Source: Cohnella rhizosphaerae
GTDB taxonomy: Bacteria > Bacillota > Bacilli > Paenibacillales > Paenibacillaceae
DNA length: 64,000 nt
Direction: 5' to 3'
Assembly (NCBI RefSeq): GCF_029525575.1
Contig: NZ_JAPDIA010000003.1
Span: 620,001 to 684,000, forward strand
Shown: positions 47,499 through 57,252 of the stretch, in pieces
Position numbering within the stretch: position 1 is the stretch's first letter
Layout: the number at the start of each line of letters is the position of its first letter
Made by a program: the position numbers and the translations under genes
Notes under the pieces: model-generated
The model's input: the letters and a program-made list of their open reading frames with translations, nothing else
What the model was told of the DNA's origin: nothing
Databases searched by the model: none

Positions 47499-49302
47499 GT
47501 GGGAGTCCATAAGGTTTACCGTAACTATTTCCAGAACAACCTGTTCGTGAAAGTCATCCTCGTGTTCGCCGTCATCGTCAATCTGACGATCATTGCGTTT
47601 TCTTATTTTTTGTTCCATTTCAGCTCGGCCTCCATCGTGCGAAGCCAGCTGAACGACCAGCGCGAAGCGATGGACCGCGTCAATCTGTATATGGAAGCGA
47701 AGTACGAGTGGGTGCAGAACGTCGTGCAGGACATTTACCGCAACAACCTGCTCGCGGACAACGTCTCGTACCTGCTGCGGCATTCCTACCAGGAGTACAT
47801 TCAATATACGCTAGGCGAAAATTACGCCAACGGCAGCGCCAGCGCGGCCAACGCGCTCGAATATTTCGGCAACAGGCTCGGCACCGACGCCGACATCCGC
47901 AACCTGATCCTGTACAGCGCGGACGAGCAACTGATGTATGCGTACAAATACGCGGGCAGCCCCAAGCTGTACCGGACGAACGCGGCCCGATCTTATATCC
48001 CGGACATCATGTCGCTGGAAGGGCCGAACGCCGGGACGCCGAACGTGTGGATCCGCAAGGCGATCGATCAGTGGGATACGCGGCTGTACGCGATGCGGGC
48101 GCAGATCAACGACCGGTCGACGCTCAAAAACGTCGGGCAGCTCCTCGTCTATTTCGACTCCGAGATGGTTCGGAAGGCGCTGCTGCGCGTCTCGTCGCCT
48201 TTTAAGGGCACCATTCTCGTCCTCACCCCCGACGGCAGCGTCTTGTTCGACTCGTCCGGCAAGTACTACGGGCAGGCCTATCCGTATATGGATCAGATCA
48301 ACGCCTCCCTGGACGTCGGCAATACGGGAGAGCCGGCCTATATCACGCGATTGACGCAAAACGCCGCGGGCTATACGGTCGTCGGCATCGCGCCGAAGAG
48401 AGAGGTGGCGCAGGCTTACGCCGGGCTCAAACGGGCGATCGTGCTCATCGGCGCCGTCTGCATCGCGTTCGCGGTCCTGATCCCCTCCCCTGCTCATCGT
48501 CAACATCGCCAAGCGGACCAACAAGATCGTGCGCTTCATGAAGAAGGTCGAAGGCGGCGATCTCAGCGTTCGTCTTCAGGACCCGCGGGAGGACGAGCTC
48601 GGGCAGATCTCCCAGAGCTTCAACGAGATGGTGGAGGAGCTGAACCGGACGATCGACCGGGAGTACAAGTCGGAGATCAAGCTCAAGCAGACCGAGCTGG
48701 CCGCGCTTCAGGCGCGGGTCAATCCGCATTTCCTGTACAACACGCTGGAAGTGATCCGGATGCGGGCGATGTCCCAGGGAGCGAGCGACGTCGGCGAGAT
48801 GATCTACAGCCTGGCGGCGCTGTTCCGCAACTCGGTGAGGGCCGGCCCGGACTGCACGCTCGGCGAGGAGCTGGAGACGTGCCGGCTGTACCTTGAGCTT
48901 TTCCGCATCCGGTACAAGGACCGTTTCTCCTACGCGATCGATTGCGCGCCTGCGTATGCGTCGGTGGCGATTCCGAAGATGCTGCTGCAGCCGGTCGTCG
49001 AAAATTATATCGTGCACGGCATGGAAAACGACCGGACCGACAACAGGATCGCTATCGAGGTCGCCGCGGCAGACGGTATGCTGCAGATTCTGGTGGTCAA
49101 CAACGGCGCTTCGATCGACCCGGAGCGTCTTCGGCAGATTCGTGCCGAGCTCGACTATCCGGAGCAGCGCGAGGGCTCGTTCGGGCTGCGGAGCGTGCAC
49201 GAGCGGTTGAAGCTGATGTATGGGCCGGATTACGGCATCGAGATCGAGAGCGATCCGGTCAAGGGGACCCGGGTCGCGATCGGCATTCCGTACGCGGGCT
49301 AA
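47499..49302 (+). CDS. Sensor histidine kinase, YesM type, one frame break
   Basis: About 600 residues after correction. TM1 lies at about residues 18-40, an extracellular sensor up to about 300, TM2 about 305-330 (IVLIGAVCIAFAVLIP), then HAMP (VEGGDLSVRLQDP), a His_kinase domain with phospho-acceptor His in RVNPHFLYNTLE, and HATPase (LLQPVVENYIVHGM). One C must be removed from CCCCTCCCC at 48482-48490, directly after TM2. Paired with the response regulator 30 bp downstream; YesMN-like pairs usually induce an adjacent sugar importer, here the one at 51041. Confidence 0.9.
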
Positions 49303-49332
49303 GGGAGAAGATCGAGGGAGGACGACGCGAAA

Positions 49333-50880
49333 ATGTACAAAGTATTTATCGTGGACGACGAACCGTTCATCATCGAAGGCCTCATCGATTCGATCGACTG
49401 GCCCGCCTTCGGTTTGGAGGTGGTCGGCAGCGCCGAGAACGGAGAGGAAGCGCTCCGCCGCATCGGGCAGACGCCCGTCGATCTGCTCATCACCGACATC
49501 TCGATGCCCCGCATGAACGGCCTCGACCTGATCCGCGCCGCCCGCGAGAGCCGTCCCGATCTGAAGGCGGTCATCCTGAGCGGCTTCAACGAATTCGACT
49601 ACCTGAAGGAAGGCATGCGGCTCGGCATCGAAAACTACCTGCTCAAGCCGATCAACGTCAAGGAGCTGCACGATACGCTGAGCAATGCGGTCGAGAAGCT
49701 GAACAGCGTCCATGCGGACGCGCCGCTGTCGCCGTACGACGTCCAGATCATGAAGGACAACACGCTGTACCGGTGGATCGGGGGCCGGATCTCGGAGGCC
49801 GAGTTCAACGAGCGCGCCGCCCTGCTCGGCATCGCGCTGACCGAGCCGTACGGGGTCATCGCCCTGGCCAGGCTTCCGTCCGCCGATCCGGAGGCGCAGG
49901 AGGACGCGTTCGAGCGCGTCGCCCGCGCGTTCGAGGGGAGCGCCTCCGCCTCCGCGTATCCTTTCCGCGACATGGACGGAGACATCGTCATCGTGGCCGG
50001 CCTCCCGTCCGCAGAAGAGGCGGGCAAGCAGGAGCTGGTTCAGAAGCTGCTCCCGCTGCTCGGACAAGCGGAAGCCGGCCCGGGCGAAGCGGCAAGGCTC
50101 TCGCTCGGCGGCGTGCATCCGCTTCGGACGGACATGGCGTCCAGTTATCGCGAAGCGAAGAAGGCGCAGGAGTATTTTATGATCTATCCGGAGCGCGAAT
50201 GGATAGACTATGCGGAGACGGAGACGTTCAAGGAAGCCGAGTCGTCCGAATTTCCGATCGACTGGGAGGCTTGCCGCAAGCTGCTCGTCGCCAGAGACAA
50301 GGAAGGCCTGGCGGCGGCGATCGAAGCCGATCTCGAGAAGCTGAGGCGCAGGGAAGGCGTCGCGCCGTCCTATCTGCACGAGGTGGCGGTCGAGCTGATC
50401 GTCCGCTTCAAGATGGAGCTGAAGGCGATCAAGCATTCGGACGAGACGGAGATGTTCTCGCAGGGCTTCGCCCAGGCGAACGAAGCCTCGGATTACGCGG
50501 AGCTCGCCGGAGCGCTGCGGTCCGTCGCGGAACGCTGCGTCGACTCCCTGGTGAAGGACAGCCGAAGCCCGGTCGTGCTGCAGGTGCTCGAGGAGATCCG
50601 CCGCCACTACGCGGACGAGCTCTCCCTGAAGCAGCTCGGCGCGCGGTATCACATTCATCCGGTGTACCTGGGGCAGCTATTTCAGAAGGAGACGGGCGAG
50701 AGCTTCACGGAGTACATCAACAAATACCGGATCGAGCAGGCGAAGCGGCTGCTGAAGTCCTCCCCGCTCAAGGTGCACGACATCGCGCGCCAGGCCGGCT
50801 ATTGGGAGACGGGTTACTTTTACAAGCAATTCAAGAAGTACGTCGGCATCTCGCCGACCGAGTTCAAAGGCCTCCATTGA
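49333..50880 (+). CDS. AraC-type response regulator, YesN type
   Basis: Intact, 515 residues. Receiver domain 1-120 with VDDEPF, phospho-Asp in LLITDISMPRMNG near 55 and Lys in YLLKPINV. A divergent middle domain is followed by two AraC helix-turn-helix units (LSLKQLGARYHIHPVYLGQL; VHDIARQAGYWETGYFYKQF). Likely activator of the downstream importer and glycosidase genes. Confidence 0.92.
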   Translation: MYKVFIVDDEPFIIEGLIDSIDWPAFGLEVVGSAENGEEALRRIGQTPVDLLITDISMPRMNGLDLIRAARESRPDLKAVILSGFNEFDYLKEGMRLGIENYLLKPINVKELHDTLSNAVEKLNSVHADAPLSPYDVQIMKDNTLYRWIGGRISEAEFNERAALLGIALTEPYGVIALARLPSADPEAQEDAFERVARAFEGSASASAYPFRDMDGDIVIVAGLPSAEEAGKQELVQKLLPLLGQAEAGPGEAARLSLGGVHPLRTDMASSYREAKKAQEYFMIYPEREWIDYAETETFKEAESSEFPIDWEACRKLLVARDKEGLAAAIEADLEKLRRREGVAPSYLHEVAVELIVRFKMELKAIKHSDETEMFSQGFAQANEASDYAELAGALRSVAERCVDSLVKDSRSPVVLQVLEEIRRHYADELSLKQLGARYHIHPVYLGQLFQKETGESFTEYINKYRIEQAKRLLKSSPLKVHDIARQAGYWETGYFYKQFKKYVGISPTEFKGLH

Positions 50881-50906
50881 CGCGGGATAAGCCCATAGAA
50901 GCCTCC

Positions 50907-50939
50907 GGACTGCCCGCCGCGCAGTCCTTTCTTTATTTT
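50907..50939 (+). terminator. Terminator after the two-component genes
   Basis: GGACTGC-CCGCCGC-GCAGTCC followed by TTTCTTTATTTT. Confidence 0.85.
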
Positions 50940-50969
50940 GAACATGATTTATTAGGTTTGTCTTCTATT

Positions 50970-50983
50970 TGAAACTGCTTTCA
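50970..50983 (+). promoter_or_regulatory. cre-like catabolite repression site before the sugar importer
   Basis: TGAAACTGCTTTCA is close to the CcpA target (TGAAARCGYTTTCA-like), with one departure in the central CG. It lies 58 bp before the binding-protein start. CcpA with P-Ser-HPr/Crh (hprK and crh are in this window) could repress the locus on glucose. Confidence 0.6.
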
Positions 50984-51040
50984 TGAATTAAAGTTGAATT
51001 GTTGCTAAGGGAATCAGAAATAAGGGAGGGCACAAGAAAC

Positions 51041-52516
51041 ATGAGTAAAATGACCAGAAAAACAGGCCTGACGGCCGCGGCCGCCGTCACCGCGCTATCG
51101 CTCGCGCTCAGCGCTTGCGGCGGCAACGAGACGAAGTCGGACGGCGCTTCTTCGGACAAACCGGTCGAGCTGATCTGGTACACGATCGGCACGCCGCAGA
51201 AGGACGTCGACACCGTCATGGCGGAAGTCAGCAAGTATACCCAAGAGAAGATCAACGCCACGATCAAGATGAAAATGATCGACTGGGGCGACTATACGCA
51301 AAAGATGCAGGTGCTGGTCGCTTCGGGCGAGCCGATGGACATCATGTTCACGTCGGCCGGCGGCTTCGACTACGTGCAAAACGCGCGCAAAGGCGCATTC
51401 CTCGAGCTCGACGAGCTGCTGGACAAGTACGGCCAAGGCATCAAGGACACGATCGATCCGGGCTTCCTGAGCGGGTCCAAGGTCGACGGCCACAACTACG
51501 GCATTCCGGCCAACAAGGAGCTTCCGCAGCTTGAAGTATGGCGCTTCAACCAGAACCTCATGGACAAGTACAAGCTGGACACGTCCGGCGTCCGCACGCT
51601 GGACAGCCTCGAGCCGCTGCTGAAGGCGATCAAATCCCAGGACCCGGCGATCACGCCGTTCGCGATGGACAAGAACTACGTGCCGTACGTGCCTTACGAC
51701 TATCTCGTGACGAACATGCCGATGGCCGTCAAGCTCGACGGTACGGACCTGAAGGTCGTCGATATCCTCGAGACGGACGAGATGAAGCAGGCGCTGAACA
51801 CGATGCACAAGTACTATCAAGCGGGCTACGTAGCGCCTGAAGCCGCGACGACCGGCTCGACGCAGGATCTGATGACGTCCGGCAAGTGGCTGCTCGACCG
51901 CGCGCAAACCCAGCCGCTCGCAGAGACCTCCTGGTCCGCTTCCAACGGCTACCCGATCACTTCGACGCCGGCCAGCGACGCCGTCATCACGAACACGTCG
52001 GTGCAAGGCTCGATCATGGCGATCTCGGCCAACTCCGAGCATCCGGAGAAGGCGATGGAGTTCCTGAACCTGCTCAATACCGATCCGGTCCTCCGCAACA
52101 TGGTCGATTCCGGCATCGAAGGCACGCACTACGAGAAGATCGACGACAAGCACATGAAAAACCTCGACGCCTCCCAGAACTACAACATGCCGTCGTACTC
52201 GCTGGGCAACAACATGCTGCTGTACCTGAACGAGAACGATCCGGACGACAAGTGGGAGCAGTTCAAGAAATTCAACGCGGAAGGCAAGCCTTCGCCGATT
52301 CTGGGCTTCAACTTCGACAGCACGAAGGTGTCCACCGAGATGACCGCCATCCAGAACGTCAAGGAGCAATTCTGGGCGTCGCTGATGACCGGTACGGTCG
52401 ACCCTGCGACGTATCTGCCGAAGGCGATCGAGCAGTTCAAGGCCGCCGGCCTCGACAAGGTCATCGCCGAAGCGCAAACCCAGCTGGACGCTTGGGTCGC
52501 AGCCAACAAAGCTTAA
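51041..52516 (+). CDS. Sugar ABC importer substrate-binding lipoprotein (LplA-like)
   Basis: Intact, 491 residues. Signal peptide with lipobox LSAC (Cys about 24), then a family 1 extracellular binding fold: VELIWYTIGTPQKD, MDIMFTSAGGFDYVQN, NYGIPANKELPQ. Large binding proteins of this kind bind oligosaccharides. Followed by a hairpin (52536-52566) and the two permeases; no ATPase gene is present. Confidence 0.9.
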   Translation: MSKMTRKTGLTAAAAVTALSLALSACGGNETKSDGASSDKPVELIWYTIGTPQKDVDTVMAEVSKYTQEKINATIKMKMIDWGDYTQKMQVLVASGEPMDIMFTSAGGFDYVQNARKGAFLELDELLDKYGQGIKDTIDPGFLSGSKVDGHNYGIPANKELPQLEVWRFNQNLMDKYKLDTSGVRTLDSLEPLLKAIKSQDPAITPFAMDKNYVPYVPYDYLVTNMPMAVKLDGTDLKVVDILETDEMKQALNTMHKYYQAGYVAPEAATTGSTQDLMTSGKWLLDRAQTQPLAETSWSASNGYPITSTPASDAVITNTSVQGSIMAISANSEHPEKAMEFLNLLNTDPVLRNMVDSGIEGTHYEKIDDKHMKNLDASQNYNMPSYSLGNNMLLYLNENDPDDKWEQFKKFNAEGKPSPILGFNFDSTKVSTEMTAIQNVKEQFWASLMTGTVDPATYLPKAIEQFKAAGLDKVIAEAQTQLDAWVAANKA

Positions 52517-52535
52517 TAACCGGATAAAAATCGCG

Positions 52536-52566
52536 AGATCGGGCGGGTGAGCAATTCGCCCGATCT
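52536..52566 (+). terminator. Partial terminator between binding protein and permeases
   Basis: AGATCGGGCG pairs with CGCCCGATCT, followed by TTCGTTCTTTTTG. Such leaky hairpins let binding protein be made in excess over permeases. Confidence 0.7.
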
Positions 52567-52616
52567 TTCGTTCTTTTTGTCGTATTCACAAAAGGCCATA
52601 GGAGGGATTGACGAAC

Positions 52617-53549
52617 ATGGTCGGATCGTTTTTCCGCTCGTTCAACCGCAACAAGGTGATGCTGCTTATGGTGCTTCCGGGCGCCGTCTGGTTCCTTTTC
52701 TTTTCCTACCTGCCCCTCGTCGGCACGATCGCCGCGTTCAAGCAATACCGCTTCAGCCGCCACGGCTTCTGGTACAGCCTCATCCACAGCAAAAACGTGG
52801 GATGGGATAATTTCAAATTTCTCTTCAGCACGGACGCCGCGTGGTCGATCACCCGCAACACGCTGCTTTACAATATCGCGTTTATCGTACTCGGTCTCGT
52901 ATTCTCCGTCGCCCTGGCCATTCTCCTGTCGGAGCTGGCGAACAAAAAGCTGGCCAAGCTGTATCAGACCGGCATGTTCCTCCCGTACTTCCTGTCGTGG
53001 GTCATCGTCGGCTACTTCGCGTTCAGCTTCCTGAGCATGGATCGCGGCCTGCTCAACCATACGCTCGAATATCTCGGCATGGACAAGATGCAGTGGTACA
53101 ACGACCCGAAGGTGTGGCCCTACATTCTGGTGCTGGTCTTCCTGTGGAAATCGATCGGATATAGCAGCGTCGTCTACCTCGCCTCGATCCTGGGCATCGA
53201 CAAATCGCTGTACGAAGCCGCGATGATCGACGGCGCCAGCAAGCTGCAGCAGGTGCGCAACATCACGCTGCCGCTGCTCAAGCCGATCATCATCATCATG
53301 ACGCTGCTTGCCGTGGGCAAGATTTTCTACGCCGACTTCGGCTTGTTCTACCAAGTGCCGCGCGATTCGGGCACGCTCTACTCGGTGACGAACGTCATCG
53401 ACACGTATGTGTACCGGGGCCTCAAGACGACCGGCGAGATCGGCATGAGCACCGCCGCAGGCCTGTATCAATCCGTCGTGGGCTTCGTGCTCGTCATGGT
53501 GTCCAACTACGTCGTGCGCAGGCTCGACAAGGACAGCGCGCTATTCTAA
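52617..53549 (+). CDS. Sugar ABC importer permease 1 (LplB-like)
   Basis: Intact, 310 residues with six predicted membrane helices (first LLMVLPGAVWFLFFSYLPLV). The coupling loop EAAMIDGASKLQQVRNITLP carries the EAA motif that contacts the ATPase. ATG 52617 is 10 nt after GGAGG; TTG 52608 is in frame. Confidence 0.93.
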   Translation: MVGSFFRSFNRNKVMLLMVLPGAVWFLFFSYLPLVGTIAAFKQYRFSRHGFWYSLIHSKNVGWDNFKFLFSTDAAWSITRNTLLYNIAFIVLGLVFSVALAILLSELANKKLAKLYQTGMFLPYFLSWVIVGYFAFSFLSMDRGLLNHTLEYLGMDKMQWYNDPKVWPYILVLVFLWKSIGYSSVVYLASILGIDKSLYEAAMIDGASKLQQVRNITLPLLKPIIIIMTLLAVGKIFYADFGLFYQVPRDSGTLYSVTNVIDTYVYRGLKTTGEIGMSTAAGLYQSVVGFVLVMVSNYVVRRLDKDSALF

Positions 53550-53578
53550 TTTCCCGATCCGAAAGGAGGCGTCACCCG

Positions 53579-54496
53579 GTGCCCAACGTGATGAAAAGAA
53601 AACGCGACTTCCACCAGGTATCGCCGGCATGGAACGTCGCGTTCAACCTGATCGCCGGCATTTTCGCGATTATGTGCGTGTTCCCGTTCCTGTTCGTCGT
53701 CATCATCTCCTTCACCGAAGAGAAGACGCTGGCGACGGACGGCTACCGTATCATTCCGAAGGCTTGGAGCCTGGAAGCTTACCAGTATATTTTCAAAACG
53801 GGCGATACGCTGCTGCGCTCCTACGGCGTCACGATCCTCGTGACCGTCGTCGGCACGATCGTCAGCCTGCTGCTCATCGCGCTGTACGCTTATGCCGTAT
53901 CGCGCCGCAGCTTCGCATACCGCCGCTTTTTCTCCCTGTTCGCGATCTTCACGATGCTGTTCAGCGGCGGCATGATCCCGACGTATATCGTCGTGACGCA
54001 GCTGCTTGGTCTGAAGGACAGCGTCTGGGCGCTCATCCTGCCGCTCGCGGTCAACGCCTTCTACATCATGATCCTGCGCACGTTCTACATCACCGGCATT
54101 CCCGACGCGATCATCGAATCCGGCAAGATCGACGGCGCGGGCGAATTCCGCATCTTCACCACGCTCGTGCTGCCGCTGTCGCTGCCCGGCCTCGCCACGA
54201 TCGGCCTGTTCAGCACGCTCGGCTACTGGAACGACTGGTTTAACGCGCTGCTGTACATCGACGACCCGAACAAGGTGCCGCTCCAATCGATGCTCATGCG
54301 GATCGAATCGAGCATGCAGTTCATCCAGCAGAACTCGGCTAACAGCTCCATCAGCCTCGAGATCCTGCAGAACATGCCGCAGGATACGGCCCGTATGGCG
54401 ATGGTCGTGCTGGCAACGCTGCCGATCATTTTCGCCTATCCGTTTTTCCAGCGCTACTTCGTGCAGGGCCTGACCGTCGGTTCGGTTAAGGAGTAA
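53579..54496 (+). CDS. Sugar ABC importer permease 2 (LplC-like)
   Basis: Intact, 305 residues. GTG start nine bases after AAAGGAGG. EAA loop DAIIESGKIDGAGEFRIF; the C-terminus FFQRYFVQGLTVGSVKE is typical of LplC/YtcP permeases. Works with permease 1 and, by inference, an MsmX-type ATPase. Confidence 0.93.
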   Translation: MPNVMKRKRDFHQVSPAWNVAFNLIAGIFAIMCVFPFLFVVIISFTEEKTLATDGYRIIPKAWSLEAYQYIFKTGDTLLRSYGVTILVTVVGTIVSLLLIALYAYAVSRRSFAYRRFFSLFAIFTMLFSGGMIPTYIVVTQLLGLKDSVWALILPLAVNAFYIMILRTFYITGIPDAIIESGKIDGAGEFRIFTTLVLPLSLPGLATIGLFSTLGYWNDWFNALLYIDDPNKVPLQSMLMRIESSMQFIQQNSANSSISLEILQNMPQDTARMAMVVLATLPIIFAYPFFQRYFVQGLTVGSVKE

Positions 54497-54582
54497 TTGC
54501 GGGAGCGGGTGAAGCATAGGGAAGGCATAGGGAGGCGCAGAGAAAGCGTAGGCTGGCGCTGAGAGGATGAAGGCGCGGGAAT

Positions 54583-54632
54583 GCGCAGAGAAAGCGCAGA
54601 GAAAGCGCAGAGAAAGCGCAGAGAAAGCGCAG
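54583..54632 (+). repeat. 11-bp tandem repeat downstream of the permease
   Basis: GCGCAGAGAAA is repeated four times plus a partial copy. Related purine-rich words (GCTGAGAAGATGAAGG) recur at 54558, 54639 and 54665. Part of the 452-bp gap 54497-54948, which has no gene that I can support. Confidence 0.75.
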
Positions 54633-54707
54633 GCTGATGCTGAGAAGATGAAGGCATAAGAGGCGCTGAGAAGATGAAGGCGCAGGGAAGCGGCGGGCAT
54701 CGCAGGG

Positions 54708-54897
54708 GCTATCGTGCAAAAGTGCACGATGGAGAGCCACACCTTTTCGTCGCTTCTGCCAATCGCGCAAAAGTGCAGGGTTTTTACCGGAAACACCAGG
54801 GTTCTCGCTTAAAGAGACGAGCTACCATGCACTTTTGCGCGGTAGATCGCCCACATCCTCCATACCGGCCTTGGATGATGCACTTTTGCACGATAGC
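54708..54897. repeat. Nested inverted repeats before the GH3 gene
   Basis: Outer arms GCTATCGTGCAAAAGTGCA (54708-54726) and TGCACTTTTGCACGATAGC (54879-54897) are perfect 19-bp inverted copies; inner arms CGCGCAAAAGTGCA (54764-54777) and TGCACTTTTGCGCG (54828-54841) are perfect 14-bp copies. The core word GCAAAAGTGCA repeats with 51-bp spacing (54716, 54767) and its complement likewise (54828, 54879). It could form a large cruciform or an mRNA leader structure ending 50 bp before the GH3 start. Confidence 0.85.
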
Positions 54898-54948
54898 ACC
54901 AGGGCTAAGGGTAGGCGGCATTCAAAGAACAAGCGGGATGTGAAAAGG

Positions 54949-57252
54949 ATGGACGACAAGGACCCTTCGAAGCCGCCGCGCGTACGCGCGGAGCTGCTGC
55001 TTCGGCAGATGACGGCGGAAGAAAAGGTCGGCCAGCTCGTGCAGCCGTTCGGCTGGCAGGCCTATGAACATAAAGACGGAAACGTCGTTCTGAAGGAGAC
55101 ATTCAAGGCGCAGGTTGCGCGAGGCGGCGTTGGTTCGCTGTACGGCACGCTGCGCGCCGACCCGTGGACCGGCGTCACGCTGGAGACGGGACTGTCGCCC
55201 GTTCAAGGCGCGGAGGCGGTGAACGAGATCCAGCGCTACGCGATCGAGAACTCGCGTCTCGGCATTCCGCTGCTGATCGGCGAGGAATGCTCGCACGGCC
55301 ATATGGCGATCGGGGCGACGGTATTTCCCGTGCCGCTGTCGATCGGCAGCGCCTGGAACGTCGGCCTGTACCGCGAGATGTGCCGCGCGGTGGCGAAGGA
55401 GACGCGCGCCCAGGGCGGCGCGGTCACGTATTCGCCGGTGTTGGACATCGTCCGCGATCCTCGCTGGGGCCGGACGGAGGAGTGCTTCGGCGAAGATCCG
55501 TATCTCGTCGGCGAGCTGGCTGTCGCCGCCGTCGAAGGCATGCAGGGCGAGCGCCTCGACGCGCAGGACAGCGTCGCCGTGACGCTGAAGCACTTCGTCG
55601 GCTACGGCAGCTCGGAGGGCGGCCGCAACGCCGGGCCCGTCCACATGGGCTGGCGCGAGCTGCTCGAGGTCGACCTGCATCCGTTCCGCAAGGCGGTCGA
55701 GGCAGGCGCGGCGTCGATCATGCCGGCCTACAACGAGATCGACGGCGTTCCGTGCACGACGAACGCGAAGCTGTTGGACGAGGTGCTCGTCCGGGATTGG
55801 GGCTTCGACGGCATGATCGTCACCGACTGCGGCGCGATCGACATGCTGGCGGCAGGGCACGACACGGCCGAGGACGGCATGGAGGCCGCCGTGCGCGCGC
55901 TCGAAGCCGGCATCGACATGGAGATGTCGGGCGAAATGTTCGGACGCTATCTGCTGCAAGCGCTAAGCGAGGGCAAGCTGAAGGAGGCGGCGCTCGACCG
56001 CGCGGTCGTACGCGTCCTGACGCTCAAGTTCAAGCTCGGCTTGTTCGAGCGGCCATACGTAGATGCGCAGCTCGCCGGCGAGGCGATCGGCTCTAGCGAG
56101 CATGTGACGCTGGCGCGGCAGCTGGCGGCCGAAGGCGTCGTGCTGCTGAAGAACGAGGGCGGCGCGCTGCCCCTCGATCCGGCGAGTGGCGGCAAGGTCG
56201 CGGTCATCGGCCCGAATGCGGACCTCGGCTACAGCCAACTGGGCGACTACACGTCGCCCCAGCCGGCGGACAAGGTCGCTACGGTGCTTGCGGGCATCCG
56301 CGCCAAGCTGGGCGCGGAGCGCGTGCTTTACGCGCCGGGCTGCCGGATTCGCGGCGAAGACCGGGACGGCTTCCCGGTCGCTTTGGAGACGGCGCGGCAG
56401 GCGGATACCGTCGTCATGGTGGTCGGCGGCTCCAGCGCGCGGGACTTCGGCGACGGCACGATCGACCTGCGGACGGGTGCGTCCAAGGTGACCGAGGATG
56501 TCTGGAACGACATGGATTGCGGCGAAGGCATCGACCGGATGTCGCTGCGACTGTCCGGCGTGCAGCTCGAGCTGGTCCAGGAAGTCCACAAGCTCGGCAA
56601 GCGGCTCGTGGTCGTCTACATTAACGGCCGGCCGATCGCGGAGCCTTGGATCGACGCGAATGCCGACGCCATCCTCGAGGCATGGTATCCTGGGCAGGAG
56701 GGCGGACATGCGATCGCGGACATTTTGTTCGGCGACGTCAATCCGTCGGGCCGACTGACGATATCGATTCCGAAAGATGTCGGGCAGCTGCCCGTGTACT
56801 ATAACGGCAAGCGGTCGCGAGGCAAACGGTATTTGGAGAGCGATCTGAGGCCCAGTTACCCGTTTGGCTACGGCCTCAGCTATACGAACTATGAATATGC
56901 CAACCTGACGGTGTCGCCGAGCGAGATCGCACCCGGGGAGGAGGCGGCCGTCTCCGTCGACGTGACCAACACGGGCGTCGTCGCCGGCGCCGAGGTCGTG
57001 CAGCTGTACGTCTCGGACGTCGCGAGCGCATGCACACGGCCGGCGCTGGAGCTGAAGGGCTTCGAAAAGATCGGGCTGGCGCCGGGAGAGACGCGCACCG
57101 TGCGGTTTAAGGTCGGCAGGGAACAGCTTGAATACGTAGGCCCGGATTATAAACGGGTTGTCGAGCCCGGCCGCTTCAAAGTACTGGTCGGGCGTCATTC
57201 CGCCGACACGCTGGCAGCCGATCTGCTCGTCAAGGAGGACGGAGACCGATGA
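54949..57252 (+). CDS. Glycoside hydrolase family 3 beta-glycosidase
   Basis: Intact, about 767 residues, no signal peptide, so it acts inside the cell. GH3 N-terminal barrel: MTAEEKVGQLVQPF, EECSHGHMAIGATVFP, SPVLDIVRDPRWGRTEECFG, VTLKHFVGYG; the nucleophile Asp is in GFDGMIVTDCGAID. GH3 C-terminal domain (VAVIGPNADL) and a fibronectin-III-like end (VDVTNTGVVAGAEVVQLYV) follow. Start ATG 54949 is chosen by homology; GTG 54940 is in frame and the Shine-Dalgarno is weak. Could be beta-glucosidase, xylosidase or N-acetylglucosaminidase-like; context favours a glycan-degrading role. Confidence 0.9.
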   Translation: MDDKDPSKPPRVRAELLLRQMTAEEKVGQLVQPFGWQAYEHKDGNVVLKETFKAQVARGGVGSLYGTLRADPWTGVTLETGLSPVQGAEAVNEIQRYAIENSRLGIPLLIGEECSHGHMAIGATVFPVPLSIGSAWNVGLYREMCRAVAKETRAQGGAVTYSPVLDIVRDPRWGRTEECFGEDPYLVGELAVAAVEGMQGERLDAQDSVAVTLKHFVGYGSSEGGRNAGPVHMGWRELLEVDLHPFRKAVEAGAASIMPAYNEIDGVPCTTNAKLLDEVLVRDWGFDGMIVTDCGAIDMLAAGHDTAEDGMEAAVRALEAGIDMEMSGEMFGRYLLQALSEGKLKEAALDRAVVRVLTLKFKLGLFERPYVDAQLAGEAIGSSEHVTLARQLAAEGVVLLKNEGGALPLDPASGGKVAVIGPNADLGYSQLGDYTSPQPADKVATVLAGIRAKLGAERVLYAPGCRIRGEDRDGFPVALETARQADTVVMVVGGSSARDFGDGTIDLRTGASKVTEDVWNDMDCGEGIDRMSLRLSGVQLELVQEVHKLGKRLVVVYINGRPIAEPWIDANADAILEAWYPGQEGGHAIADILFGDVNPSGRLTISIPKDVGQLPVYYNGKRSRGKRYLESDLRPSYPFGYGLSYTNYEYANLTVSPSEIAPGEEAAVSVDVTNTGVVAGAEVVQLYVSDVASACTRPALELKGFEKIGLAPGETRTVRFKVGREQLEYVGPDYKRVVEPGRFKVLVGRHSADTLAADLLVKEDGDR

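Noticed and set aside
48445..50658. Large minus-strand protein opposite the two-component genes
   Set aside because: Shadow of the plus-strand genes with biased composition and no recognisable motif.
54454..54770. Leu/Phe/Cys-rich minus-strand peptides
   Set aside because: Translation of purine-rich 11-bp repeats; repetitive words only.
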